Origin: Ornithomonoglobus_A sp045537455
GTDB lineage: Bacteria; Bacillota; Clostridia; UBA1381
Direction: 5' to 3'
NCBI GenBank assembly: GCA_045537455.1
Contig: JAZSPM010000126.1
Span: 1 to 12,327 of the forward strand
DNA length: 12,327 bases
Positions 1-6,222 of this stretch are shown piece by piece; position 1 is the stretch's first letter, and each line of letters begins with the position of its first letter. The notes beneath the pieces were generated by a model. It worked only from the letters and a program-made list of their open reading frames with translations. It ran no database searches and was not told where the DNA came from. The position numbers and the translations under genes were made by a program.

Positions 1-20
1 CCTCACGTTGGAGGGCGCCC

Positions 21-49
21 TTGACATGCTCGCATTTTTATGTTATATT
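21..49 (+). promoter_or_regulatory. Near-consensus sigma-A promoter at left edge
   Basis: TTGACA (21-26) and TATATT (44-49) are separated by exactly 17 bases, so this looks like a strong vegetative promoter pointing right. The expected start of transcription is near base 56, which is the first base of the hairpin at 55-92. No rightward gene follows: the transcript would run antisense to the truncated NeuD gene. It may be the promoter of a gene that was displaced, or of a short RNA. The sequence match is direct; activity is inferred. Confidence 0.6.
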
Positions 50-54
50 GTAGC

Positions 55-92
55 TGAGGGATAAAATCCTGAAATGTGGATTTTACCCCTCA
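55..92. repeat. 15-bp inverted repeat (hairpin) at expected transcript 5' end
   Basis: Arms at 55-69 and 78-92 pair over 15 positions with one A-C mismatch (61 against 86) around an 8-base loop. On the plus strand it is followed by an A-run, and on the minus strand it is preceded rather than followed by a U-run, so it does not fit a rho-independent terminator in either direction. It starts at or beside the predicted start site of the promoter at 21-49, so the RNA would begin with a stable 5' stem-loop. It could also be the end of a repeat element cut by the window edge. Confidence 0.6.
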
Positions 93-99
93 AAAAAAC

Positions 100-585
100 T
101 TAGATTATATTATCATTTTGGAGTTTACACAAAATCAGGGACATCCCCCATAAAACACTTCTCGGTGATATATGGACAAAATCTTCGATAACATCATCAT
201 GTTCTATTGTGGCATTTGTATTTATTATGCAATGTTTTCCTATTTTTACGTTTTCATTTATTACAGCACCTGCCATAACGCAGCTTCCCTCATCTATGCT
301 AACTTTGTCAGAAATTATCGAAGAAGGGTGTATTGCGGTATAATAATTAATATCCTTACATTTATCACTTATAATTTTTCTTGCTTCATTACTTCCTATT
401 GCTATAATAAAAAGCTTGTCTTTGTATTTATAGTAATCATCTATTTTTCCCAGCCAATTTAAACTAACATCATTAGGTGCTATATCTGCAAGATAACCAT
501 AAACAATGTCATGATTTTTTTTAATTATATCTGATATAACCTTTGCATGACCGCCTGCTCCTATAAGAATTATTTCTTTATTCAT
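100..585 (-). CDS. NeuD/PglD-type sugar O-acyltransferase, C-terminally truncated
   Basis: The 161-residue product begins with a nucleotide-sugar-binding Rossmann-like segment (GAGGHAKV at residues 9-16), as in the NeuD/PglD family that acetylates amino-sugars for surface glycans using acetyl-CoA. From about residue 85 it enters left-handed beta-helix hexapeptide repeats, with IEHD at 127-130; His129 is the likely general base. Similarity seems to fade near residue 148 (HISPRSVLWG), followed by about a dozen residues unlike a hexapeptide repeat. Family members are usually about 195-215 residues, so the last part of the acetyl-CoA-binding helix is missing and activity is doubtful. I chose the ATG at 585 over an upstream in-frame start at 618 because AGGGAGG lies 8 bases before it. 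Base composition is more AT-rich than in the genes to the right. Expression is probably controlled by the divergent Xre-type regulator. Confidence 0.75.
   Translation of the reverse strand: MNKEIILIGAGGHAKVISDIIKKNHDIVYGYLADIAPNDVSLNWLGKIDDYYKYKDKLFIIAIGSNEARKIISDKCKDINYYTAIHPSSIISDKVSIDEGSCVMAGAVINENVKIGKHCIINTNATIEHDDVIEDFVHISPRSVLWGMSLILCKLQNDNII
141..152. repeat. 12-bp direct repeat, left copy
   Basis: ACATCCCCCATA occurs here and again at 901-912. This copy lies at the point where the NeuD reading frame stops resembling its family. The two copies bracket the NeuD fragment and the regulator. It may be a recombination or insertion footprint; the identity is direct, the origin is inferred. 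Confidence 0.5.
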
Positions 586-610
586 ATAAAATTCCTCCCT
601 TAATGTAAAA

Positions 611-655
611 TGTAACAATATGTAACATTTTTATTGTAACATATTGTTACAATAA
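611..655. promoter_or_regulatory. Multi-site operator: 25-bp palindrome plus two TGTAACA boxes
   Basis: A perfect palindrome spans 631-655: 11-bp arms (TTATTGTAACA and its complement) around a TAT centre. Two more TGTAACA boxes, in direct orientation, lie at 611-617 and 621-627. Box starts at 611/621 and at 635/645 are each 10 bp apart, one helical turn, so four half-sites form two same-face pairs. The palindrome covers the spacer and -10 of the leftward promoter (633-661). This is the arrangement expected of an operator bound by a dimer of the neighbouring Xre-type protein to repress both divergent genes. Binding by that protein is inferred. Confidence 0.75.
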
Positions 656-661
656 TGTCAA
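633..661 (-). promoter_or_regulatory. Promoter of the NeuD-type gene
   Basis: Read on the minus strand, TTGACA (661-656) and TACAAT (638-633) are separated by 17 bases, with transcription expected to start near 626. The operator palindrome covers the whole spacer and the -10, so bound repressor should block polymerase. By palindrome symmetry a second TACAAT lies on the plus strand at 648-653 and could be the -10 of the regulator gene, but no good -35 precedes it at normal spacing. Confidence 0.7.
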
Positions 662-674
662 GAGGTGATTTAAA

Positions 675-878
675 ATGAAAGGATTAAAAATTATAAGGAA
701 GGAAAAAAATTTAAATCAATTAAAAGTAGCCATAGATTTAAATATTTCGCGTGAAACACTATCGCATTATGAAAATGGAAAAAGAGAACCAAGTCTTAGC
801 ATGTTAAATCAATTATCAAAATATTTTAATGTTTCGATTGATTATCTGATAAATGGAGAAGAATTTAAAAAACAATAA
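675..878 (+). CDS. Xre/Cro-type helix-turn-helix transcriptional regulator
   Basis: This 67-residue protein is essentially one lambda-repressor-like (HTH_3) domain. The recognition region is at roughly residues 13-41 (LNQLKVAIDLNISRETLSHY then ENGKREPS), followed by the usual last helices ending SIDYLINGEE. There is no additional ligand-binding or protease domain, so it probably acts as a simple dimeric DNA-binding repressor. GAGGTGA at 662-668 sits 6 bases before the ATG. The gene is divergent from the NeuD-type gene across an 89-base gap that holds a palindromic operator, which suggests self-control and control of its neighbour. The gene is AT-rich like that neighbour. Its 3' end overlaps the U-tract of the opposing terminator at 867-907. 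Family assignment is firm; the regulated genes are inferred. Confidence 0.85.
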   Translation: MKGLKIIRKEKNLNQLKVAIDLNISRETLSHYENGKREPSLSMLNQLSKYFNVSIDYLINGEEFKKQ

Positions 879-907
879 AAAGGGATGTAAATCAACAGTT
901 ACATCCC
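867..907 (-). terminator. Rho-independent terminator of the phosphoglucomutase-aldo/keto reductase unit
   Basis: A perfect 9-bp stem (GGGATGTAA at 882-890 with TTACATCCC at 899-907, 8-base loop) is followed on the minus strand by TTTTTATTGTTTTTT. It lies just past the aldo/keto reductase stop. Its U-tract extends into the last codons of the converging regulator gene. On the plus strand the stem is followed only by a weak T-containing stretch, so it probably ends the regulator transcript inefficiently. Confidence 0.8.
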
Positions 908-912
908 CCATA
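901..912. repeat. 12-bp direct repeat, right copy
   Basis: This ACATCCCCCATA is identical to 141-152. Its first seven bases form part of the right arm of the terminator hairpin, so this copy has a role of its own. That makes it the more likely ancestral copy if one was duplicated; the inference is tentative. Confidence 0.5.
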
Positions 913-918
913 CTTTAC

Positions 919-1854
919 TCATATACAAAATTCAATTTCTTCTTTTGTAAGCACAAGGTCTGCCGCTTTTAAGCTGTCGGCAAGCTGTGCCTCGTTTTTA
1001 CAGCCGATTATCGGCATTGCGGTGACGTCTGTTTGTGATGCTATCCATGCAACCGCAACCGCACCAACGCTTGTATTGTACTTTTCGGCAAGCGTTTTTA
1101 TTGCTTCGTATCTGCGGAGGTTATCCTCGCATAAATACCTCTCCTTTGCTTTTTCCGACAAAGAATCAATTCCACCGTTATAAATTTTTGAGAAAAATCC
1201 CTTACCCTGTGAAGCAAATGCAACAACAGGTATTTTGCTTTCCTTATAAAATTCAAATTCACTGCTGTTCATTTCAACAAGTGTCGGGTCGTCGGAATAG
1301 GTCGGGCTTGTCATTGCAAGACTCCACTTGATCTGACTTGCACAAAAGCCCTTTAAGCCGTGAGCATTTGCATATTCATTCGCAAGGCTTATGCGTTTGC
1401 TTGCCCAGTTTGAGCAGCCTATTGAACGGATTTTGCCTTCATTTATAAGCTCGTTAAGTGTTTCCATGACCTCTGCAATATCAGCACTTGGGTTATCTCT
1501 GTGAAGCCAGTATAAATCAATATAATCAAGCGACAGATTTTTAAGGCTTGATTCCAAATCCGCACGAATATCCTTTCTTGTAAGACGTGACACGCTCATG
1601 TTGTCAAGCGGAGGATGGGCGCCCTTTGTTGCGATATACAGTCCATCCCTGCTTCTGCCTTTTAGCCATTCGCCAAGAATTTTCTCGCTTTCGCCGTCAA
1701 CATACATATGTGCGGTGTCAATGTGGTTTCCGCCGTTTTCAACGTACATATCGTATAGCTTAAAGCAGTCCTTTTTGCTTACGGTGCTTCCATAATAATC
1801 AGTACCGAGAATAATAGATGAAACGGAAACACCGTCGATTTTTTTATAGTTCAT
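919..1854 (-). CDS. Aldo/keto reductase
   Basis: The 311-residue product is a complete aldo/keto reductase, a cytoplasmic NAD(P)H-dependent (beta/alpha)8 barrel that reduces aldehydes or ketones. The catalytic tetrad is visible: Asp46 and Tyr51 (HIDTAHMY), Lys77 (ATKG) and His118 (LYWLHRDN). SNW at 148-150 is the usual strand ending in substrate- and nicotinamide-contacting residues, and PIIGCKNEAQL at 281-291 is the cofactor phosphate-binding segment. The length is normal for the family. The ATG is 2 bases past the phosphoglucomutase stop and has no good ribosome binding site, so translation is probably coupled to that gene. The physiological substrate cannot be read from the sequence; the link with phosphoglucomutase hints at sugar metabolism but proves nothing. 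Confidence 0.92.
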   Translation of the reverse strand: MNYKKIDGVSVSSIILGTDYYGSTVSKKDCFKLYDMYVENGGNHIDTAHMYVDGESEKILGEWLKGRSRDGLYIATKGAHPPLDNMSVSRLTRKDIRADLESSLKNLSLDYIDLYWLHRDNPSADIAEVMETLNELINEGKIRSIGCSNWASKRISLANEYANAHGLKGFCASQIKWSLAMTSPTYSDDPTLVEMNSSEFEFYKESKIPVVAFASQGKGFFSKIYNGGIDSLSEKAKERYLCEDNLRRYEAIKTLAEKYNTSVGAVAVAWIASQTDVTAMPIIGCKNEAQLADSLKAADLVLTKEEIEFCI

Positions 1855-1856
1855 AA

Positions 1857-3590
1857 TTACAACCCAAATTGCTCTTTACAATCTGCAAGTACCTTATCTA
1901 TTATTGCCTCTGCTGAAGCTGAATTGTCGGCAAAGGTTCCGAGATACAGCTTGATTTTTGGCTCTGTTCCTGACGGACGAACCATGAAATATGTCTTTTC
2001 GTCAGACAGATTGTATTTAAGAACATCAGCCTTAGGTAAACCCTGTATAGGTGAAATACCGTTCTTTGTATCCTTTATTATCTGTGTCTTGTAGTCTGTG
2101 TAAACATTTACATTCATGCCCGCAATCTTTGTAGGAGGAGTATCTCTCAAGCCTGCCATAAGTGCAGCCATTTTTTCCATACCGTCCTTACCCGGCATTG
2201 TGAATGAAACTGTCTTTTCTGAATAATATCCGTATTTTTTGTATATATCCAGAAGAGCTTCATAAAGTGACATACCCTTGGTCTTGAAATATGCCGCCAT
2301 TTCGGCAATCAGCATTGTTGCAACAACGCCGTCCTTGTCTCTTGCATGAGTTCCTACAAGATAACCGTAGCTTTCCTCAAAGCCTATCAGATATGTATGA
2401 TTGCCTTTTTCGGAAAATTCAGTCATCTTTTCGCCGATATACTTAAAACCTGTAAGCACGTTCATAATCTCCATACCGTAGCTCTGTGTGATTGCCGCTG
2501 CAAGCTCTGTTGTAACAATAGTTTTAATAACAACTCCGTTTTCGGGAAGTGTTCCTTTTTCTTTCTTTGAACGAAGAATATACTCAACAAGCAGTGCTCC
2601 TGTCTGATTACCCGTAAGAGTTCTGTATATTCCGTCAGCATCACGTACAACAATACCTACTCTGTCGCAGTCAGGGTCTGTTCCGATGATAACGTCAACG
2701 TCGTTTGCCTTTGCCATTTCGATTGCTATTGTGAAGCCCTCTTTGTTTTCAGGGTTAGGTGATTCAACTGTCGGGAAGTTACCGTCCTCTGTGTCCTGCT
2801 CCTTTACAACAAGCACGTTTTTAAAGCCTATTCTGTCAAGAATTGCTTTAATAGGTCTTGAGCCTGTGCCGTGGAACGGTGTGTATATAAGCTTAAAGGT
2901 ATCTGCAACCTCTTTTACGGCTTCGGGATTTAACTGCTGTGACATAACCGCCTCAAGGAACTTTTCGTCAAGCTCATTGCCCGGAATTGTAAGCAAGCCC
3001 TTTTCCTTGGCTTCATCAAGTGAGATGTATTTTACATCGTCAAATACGTCATATCCGTCTATAGCCTTTACAACAACATCAGCAGCATCCGGAGGAAGCT
3101 GACCTCCGTCAGGACCGTATACCTTGTAGCCGTTATATTCCTTAGGATTGTGCGAAGCTGTAATCATAACACCTGCGGCACAGCCAAGCTCTCTTATGCC
3201 AAACGATACCTCAGGTACTGAGTGAACTATCGGGAACAGGTAAACGTGTATTCCTGCACACGTAAGAACCTTTGCTGTTTCCTCTGCAAATTCACGTGAG
3301 AAATTACGTGTATCGTATCCGATAAGCACGCCTGCCTTTGCGGCATCGGCACCCTTTGAGTTAACATACTCCGCAACGCCCTGACTTGCACGGCGTACGT
3401 TATAAATATTCATTCTGTTTGTTCCTATACCAAGAATACCTCTCATTCCGGCTGTACCGAACTCAAGCTCACGGTAAAATCTTTCTTCTATTTCCTTTTC
3501 GTTTCCTGCAAGAGCTGACAGCTCTGCTTTGTCCTCTGTCGACAAAACAGCGGAATTAAGCCATTTTTCGTAAATTTCTTTATAGTTCAT
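1857..3590 (-). CDS. Phosphoglucomutase (alpha-D-phosphohexomutase family)
   Basis: The 577-residue product interconverts glucose-1-phosphate and glucose-6-phosphate (possibly also mannose phosphates), linking glycolysis with glycogen and nucleotide-sugar synthesis. All four family signatures are present in order: phosphoserine loop TASHNP with Ser146, metal loop GTDPDCDR with Asp305/307/309, sugar-binding loop GFEESYGY at 403-410, and phosphate-binding loop RPSGTEPKIK at 538-547. The size fits the bacterial PgcA/PGM2-like group (about 570-600 residues) rather than the shorter GlmM or ManB enzymes. An in-frame ATG at 3599 directly abuts GAGGAG (3600-3605), whereas the ATG at 3590 has a 9-base spacing, so I use 3590; the downstream sequence MNYKEIYEKW also looks like a normal family start. 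It is transcribed from the promoter at 3651-3679 together with the aldo/keto reductase. Confidence 0.95.
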   Translation of the reverse strand: MNYKEIYEKWLNSAVLSTEDKAELSALAGNEKEIEERFYRELEFGTAGMRGILGIGTNRMNIYNVRRASQGVAEYVNSKGADAAKAGVLIGYDTRNFSREFAEETAKVLTCAGIHVYLFPIVHSVPEVSFGIRELGCAAGVMITASHNPKEYNGYKVYGPDGGQLPPDAADVVVKAIDGYDVFDDVKYISLDEAKEKGLLTIPGNELDEKFLEAVMSQQLNPEAVKEVADTFKLIYTPFHGTGSRPIKAILDRIGFKNVLVVKEQDTEDGNFPTVESPNPENKEGFTIAIEMAKANDVDVIIGTDPDCDRVGIVVRDADGIYRTLTGNQTGALLVEYILRSKKEKGTLPENGVVIKTIVTTELAAAITQSYGMEIMNVLTGFKYIGEKMTEFSEKGNHTYLIGFEESYGYLVGTHARDKDGVVATMLIAEMAAYFKTKGMSLYEALLDIYKKYGYYSEKTVSFTMPGKDGMEKMAALMAGLRDTPPTKIAGMNVNVYTDYKTQIIKDTKNGISPIQGLPKADVLKYNLSDEKTYFMVRPSGTEPKIKLYLGTFADNSASAEAIIDKVLADCKEQFGL

Positions 3591-3650
3591 ATCAAACATC
3601 TCCTCGTTGATCAGATTGTTGTGTATTTATACAAAATTTATACAGTATAT

Positions 3651-3679
3651 ATTATACACTAAAACTATAAATAATGCAA
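3651..3679 (-). promoter_or_regulatory. Promoter of the phosphoglucomutase-aldo/keto reductase unit
   Basis: On the minus strand, TTGCAT (3679-3674) and a perfect TATAAT (3656-3651) are separated by 17 bases. Transcription should start near 3644, leaving a leader of about 54 bases before the ATG at 3590. It lies between the galactokinase-like gene and phosphoglucomutase, so the latter need not depend on read-through. Confidence 0.75.
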
Positions 3680-3713
3680 GCATAAAAGTTCACTAAAATA
3701 TGATAAATTTTTT

Positions 3714-4739
3714 CTATTTGGAGATACAGAATTTTATTTCGTATTCGCCCTTCTTTTTGAAGGTGTTTTCCGTTGTGCTTAAAATATAATCCACACGTTC
3801 CTCGTATGCAACGGCAATAACGCCCTTGTTCCAGAATCTTGCCGCACGAACTCCCTCTGTTTCCATAACGCTCCTCAAAAGCATTGCCTCCTGCTTTTCA
3901 AGCCCCCAAAGCTGTAAAAAATCCTTTGCCGACATATTCATCATATTGAACAGCTCCGAGGTACGGCAGCCCTTTAAAGACGGTATTACCGTATTTATAC
4001 GTTCATTGTCACGTATAATCATCATAAGTCTGTTGTATGTGGATTTATCTCTTATATGCGTTTTTATTGCTTCAAGGTCATTGACGTTCAAATCCGAGAT
4101 TGCAACCATATGCGGATAGTGTGAGCGTATAAGGTCTATTTCTTTTTCTATTTCTGCGATGTCGTCATTATGTGAATCGGGCTTGTCAAGCTGTATAGAA
4201 ATAAGCTTAAAGCCTGATAACGGCAACGGAAGTGATTCGGTTTTTAAACGGTCTGATTTTATACAGTATCCCGGACGTGCGTTAAGTAATGCAAGATACG
4301 GCTTGATATTTTCGCTTCCGCAGCAGGTAGCAGCGGCGGCGGTTTTGTCGTATTCGGATAAATTATTAAGGCTCAGAACGCATTTTAAGGTACAGCATTT
4401 TACCTCGGCAGTGGAGTCGAAATATTTCGGGATTGCATTATCAAGAAGAATCTGACCTCCGAGAATCCTTACGTCCTTTGGTAAAATTCCTGTGTTAGGA
4501 CGTATTCTTTGTGTATATACCTCGTCAGACTGTGTATTTTCAAGCTCAAGCTTGTCAGAAGCCGAAGAACGGCACAGTCCCGTTACTCCTACAGAAAGCG
4601 GATAGGTAAGGCTCATAGCCCCTTTTATGTTTGGGAAACCGAGAAGTGTGCATAAAAGTCCGCAGCTTTCCTGATGCAGATAGCTGTCAGATTCGTTAAA
4701 GCGTTTGTAAAAATCCTGTTTCATTGAAATAATATCCAT
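3714..4739 (-). CDS. Galactokinase-family (GHMP superfamily) protein, probable pseudokinase
   Basis: The 341-residue product resembles galactokinase in several places. PLPLSGFKLISIQ (171-183) matches the stretch after the CGIMDQ motif, residues 235-280 match the helical region ending in the MNASH-type segment (here MNMSAKDF), and 297-312 (VRAARFWNKGVIAVAY) corresponds to the GSRMTGAGFGGCTVAL region. The functional motifs look lost. I find no APGR...GEHTDY sugar-binding signature at the N terminus and no GLSSSA phosphate loop, the CGIMDQ region reads CGSENIKPY without the catalytic Asp, and the GAGFGG glycines are gone. It is also shorter than the usual 380-430 residues. The frame is intact with a good ribosome binding site (AAGGAG at 4754-4749, spacing 9), so it is probably expressed and may have a regulatory or structural role. 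It lies just upstream of phosphoglucomutase on the same strand, fitting a sugar-phosphate context. Family call moderate; function unknown. Confidence 0.6.
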   Translation of the reverse strand: MDIISMKQDFYKRFNESDSYLHQESCGLLCTLLGFPNIKGAMSLTYPLSVGVTGLCRSSASDKLELENTQSDEVYTQRIRPNTGILPKDVRILGGQILLDNAIPKYFDSTAEVKCCTLKCVLSLNNLSEYDKTAAAATCCGSENIKPYLALLNARPGYCIKSDRLKTESLPLPLSGFKLISIQLDKPDSHNDDIAEIEKEIDLIRSHYPHMVAISDLNVNDLEAIKTHIRDKSTYNRLMMIIRDNERINTVIPSLKGCRTSELFNMMNMSAKDFLQLWGLEKQEAMLLRSVMETEGVRAARFWNKGVIAVAYEERVDYILSTTENTFKKKGEYEIKFCISK

Positions 4740-4856
4740 AATAATAGTCTCCTTTTTGCTATTATTATTTTTTACCGATTTTTATAAAAAAATACAGTAA
4801 AAAACGAGTACATTCATTATGAAATTAGAAGAAATACTTTAAAAAACAAATAAATC

Positions 4857-4885
4857 TTGACATTTTAATAAAATAATTGTATAAT
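4857..4885 (+). promoter_or_regulatory. Perfect consensus sigma-A promoter of the SGNH hydrolase-greA-sulP operon
   Basis: TTGACA (4857-4862) and TATAAT (4880-4885) match consensus at every base with a 17-base spacer, preceded by an A-rich stretch that could act as an UP element. Transcription is expected near 4892, giving a leader of about 75 bases that contains the hairpins at 4903-4933. No other promoter is visible before greA, so this one probably drives three genes. Confidence 0.85.
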
Positions 4886-4902
4886 AGTGTTTGATGTGTT
4901 TT

Positions 4903-4933
4903 AGACTGTAAAAGATTTTTTACAGTCTTTTAC
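4903..4933 (+). promoter_or_regulatory. Two mutually exclusive leader hairpins (possible attenuator)
   Basis: In the 5' leader, 4903-4913 pairs perfectly with 4918-4928 (11 bp, GATT loop), followed by a short T-run as in a weak terminator. An alternative 8-bp stem pairs 4908-4915 with 4926-4933 and cannot form at the same time. Such a pair could act as an attenuation switch, but the stems are AT-rich and no ligand-binding fold is evident. The pairing is seen directly; regulation is speculative. Confidence 0.35.
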
Positions 4934-4966
4934 TGATGTAATAATTAACGAAGGGAGGGAAAGCAA

Positions 4967-6196
4967 ATGAAAAAAGACATTCTTATACTGCTTCCCGATA
5001 CGATATACATAAATAAGCTCCTGAAAAATCAGGATATTGGCATAAAAAACGAGGAATACAACATATACTTTAAAAATATAATTCATCCGTTCAACCCTAT
5101 GTGGGATATTCAGGTAAACTGCAAGTACGGCAAAAACCACGGCGATATGTGGAGATTAACAAATTACCTTGAAGATGAAGATGAGTTTAATTTTGAGCTT
5201 GTTATATATAATGAATACGGCGAGCGTATTGCTTCAAAAAAGAGCAAAGTGGTTATGGCTGAAAGAAAGCCTTATGCACAAGAAACAACAGTTCTTGCTA
5301 TAGGCGATAGTATGACTCGTTCGCAGATTTATATTGAGTGTGTTCTGAAAAAGCTCTACAACATAAAAACAGTCGGGACAAGAAGCTTCAGTAATATGTC
5401 TCACGAAGGCAGAGGTGGCTGGGCATATAGTCAGTATCTTGGAGAGTGGACGAGTGTATGGGGCGGTGTTTCGCCGTTCCTGTTCCCAAAGGGAATTGAT
5501 GATTATTACGGCAATATGGAATTTATGAACATCATAAAAGATCCGAACAGAACAACCTATGCATATGACGGCTTCACATACGAACCGATAAAGGACGGGC
5601 AGTATTTTACGGAAAATGAAAAGCTTTATCAGTTGAAGGACGGCAAAAATATATTAATTTCCGAAAATCCTGAATTTGAACCTGATTTCGGGAAATACTT
5701 AAAGCGTTACAATATTCAAAAGCCCGATGTTGTATCAATTCTTATGGGTGCCAATGATTTACAGATTTGTCCGTATGAGGAATCGCACGAAAGAATAGAA
5801 AAATATATTGCAAATACAAAGACAATGATAGATATGATACACAGAGCGGACAAAAACATCAAGGTTATAATCAATCTGCCTGTGCTTGGAGCAGAGCAGT
5901 ATTGCTGGGGTTCACAGCTCGGATGCGTAGGTTCGGAAAAGATGTATCGCTTTAATATTATGAATGCAAGTAAGAGACTTCTTGAGGAATTTGACAACAA
6001 GCAATCGGAAAATATTTTCATTTCACCGATGATTATGTGCCTTGACCCTGTAAACGGCTTTGACCGTAACACAGTGAAAGCAAATCTGCATTCAACAGCA
6101 ACCGAGACAAGACAATCAAACTGGGTGCATCCGAATAACAGCGGATATTATCAGATGGGTGATGCTCTTGCATCAGTTATTGAATTTATCAGATAA
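4967..6196 (+). CDS. SGNH/GDSL-family hydrolase with N-terminal beta domain
   Basis: The 409-residue protein has about 100 N-terminal residues of beta-rich, possibly carbohydrate-binding-like sequence, then an SGNH hydrolase domain. Block I is AIGDSMTRS with nucleophile Ser115, block II is HEGRGGW (146-152) with the oxyanion glycine, block III is MGANDL with Asn263, and block V is NWVHPNNSGY with His388. The residue three before the catalytic His is Asn385 where most members have Asp, so the triad may be reduced to a Ser-His dyad. Such enzymes are esterases, often deacetylating sugars or peptidoglycan. The N terminus (MKKDILILLPDT) is not a convincing signal peptide, so it is probably cytoplasmic. 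AGGGAGG lies 8 bases before the ATG. It is the first gene of an operon, 26 bases before greA. The substrate cannot be read from the sequence. Confidence 0.85.
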   Translation: MKKDILILLPDTIYINKLLKNQDIGIKNEEYNIYFKNIIHPFNPMWDIQVNCKYGKNHGDMWRLTNYLEDEDEFNFELVIYNEYGERIASKKSKVVMAERKPYAQETTVLAIGDSMTRSQIYIECVLKKLYNIKTVGTRSFSNMSHEGRGGWAYSQYLGEWTSVWGGVSPFLFPKGIDDYYGNMEFMNIIKDPNRTTYAYDGFTYEPIKDGQYFTENEKLYQLKDGKNILISENPEFEPDFGKYLKRYNIQKPDVVSILMGANDLQICPYEESHERIEKYIANTKTMIDMIHRADKNIKVIINLPVLGAEQYCWGSQLGCVGSEKMYRFNIMNASKRLLEEFDNKQSENIFISPMIMCLDPVNGFDRNTVKANLHSTATETRQSNWVHPNNSGYYQMGDALASVIEFIR

Positions 6197-6222
6197 AACA
6201 AAATTTGAAAGGAGTCATTAAA

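Noticed and set aside
55..98. Hairpin plus A/T-run at left edge as terminator of the NeuD-type gene
   Set aside because: On the minus strand the U-run comes before the stem, not after it; on the plus strand the stem is followed by A. Neither direction fits intrinsic termination.
172..462. 96-residue plus-strand open frame opposite the NeuD-type gene
   Set aside because: It is tyrosine/isoleucine-rich antisense sequence with no ribosome binding site, although the promoter at 21-49 could transcribe it. The minus-strand frame has clear family motifs.
586..618. Longer N terminus for the NeuD-type protein
   Set aside because: The added residues lie across the ribosome binding site and operator edge; the ATG at 585 has AGGGAGG at good spacing and starts the GAGGHAKV domain normally.
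2686..3102. 138-residue open frame on the plus strand inside phosphoglucomutase
   Set aside because: It is antisense to the conserved core of the enzyme, is low-complexity (Ser/Thr/Ala-rich) and has no ribosome binding site; it is a shadow frame.
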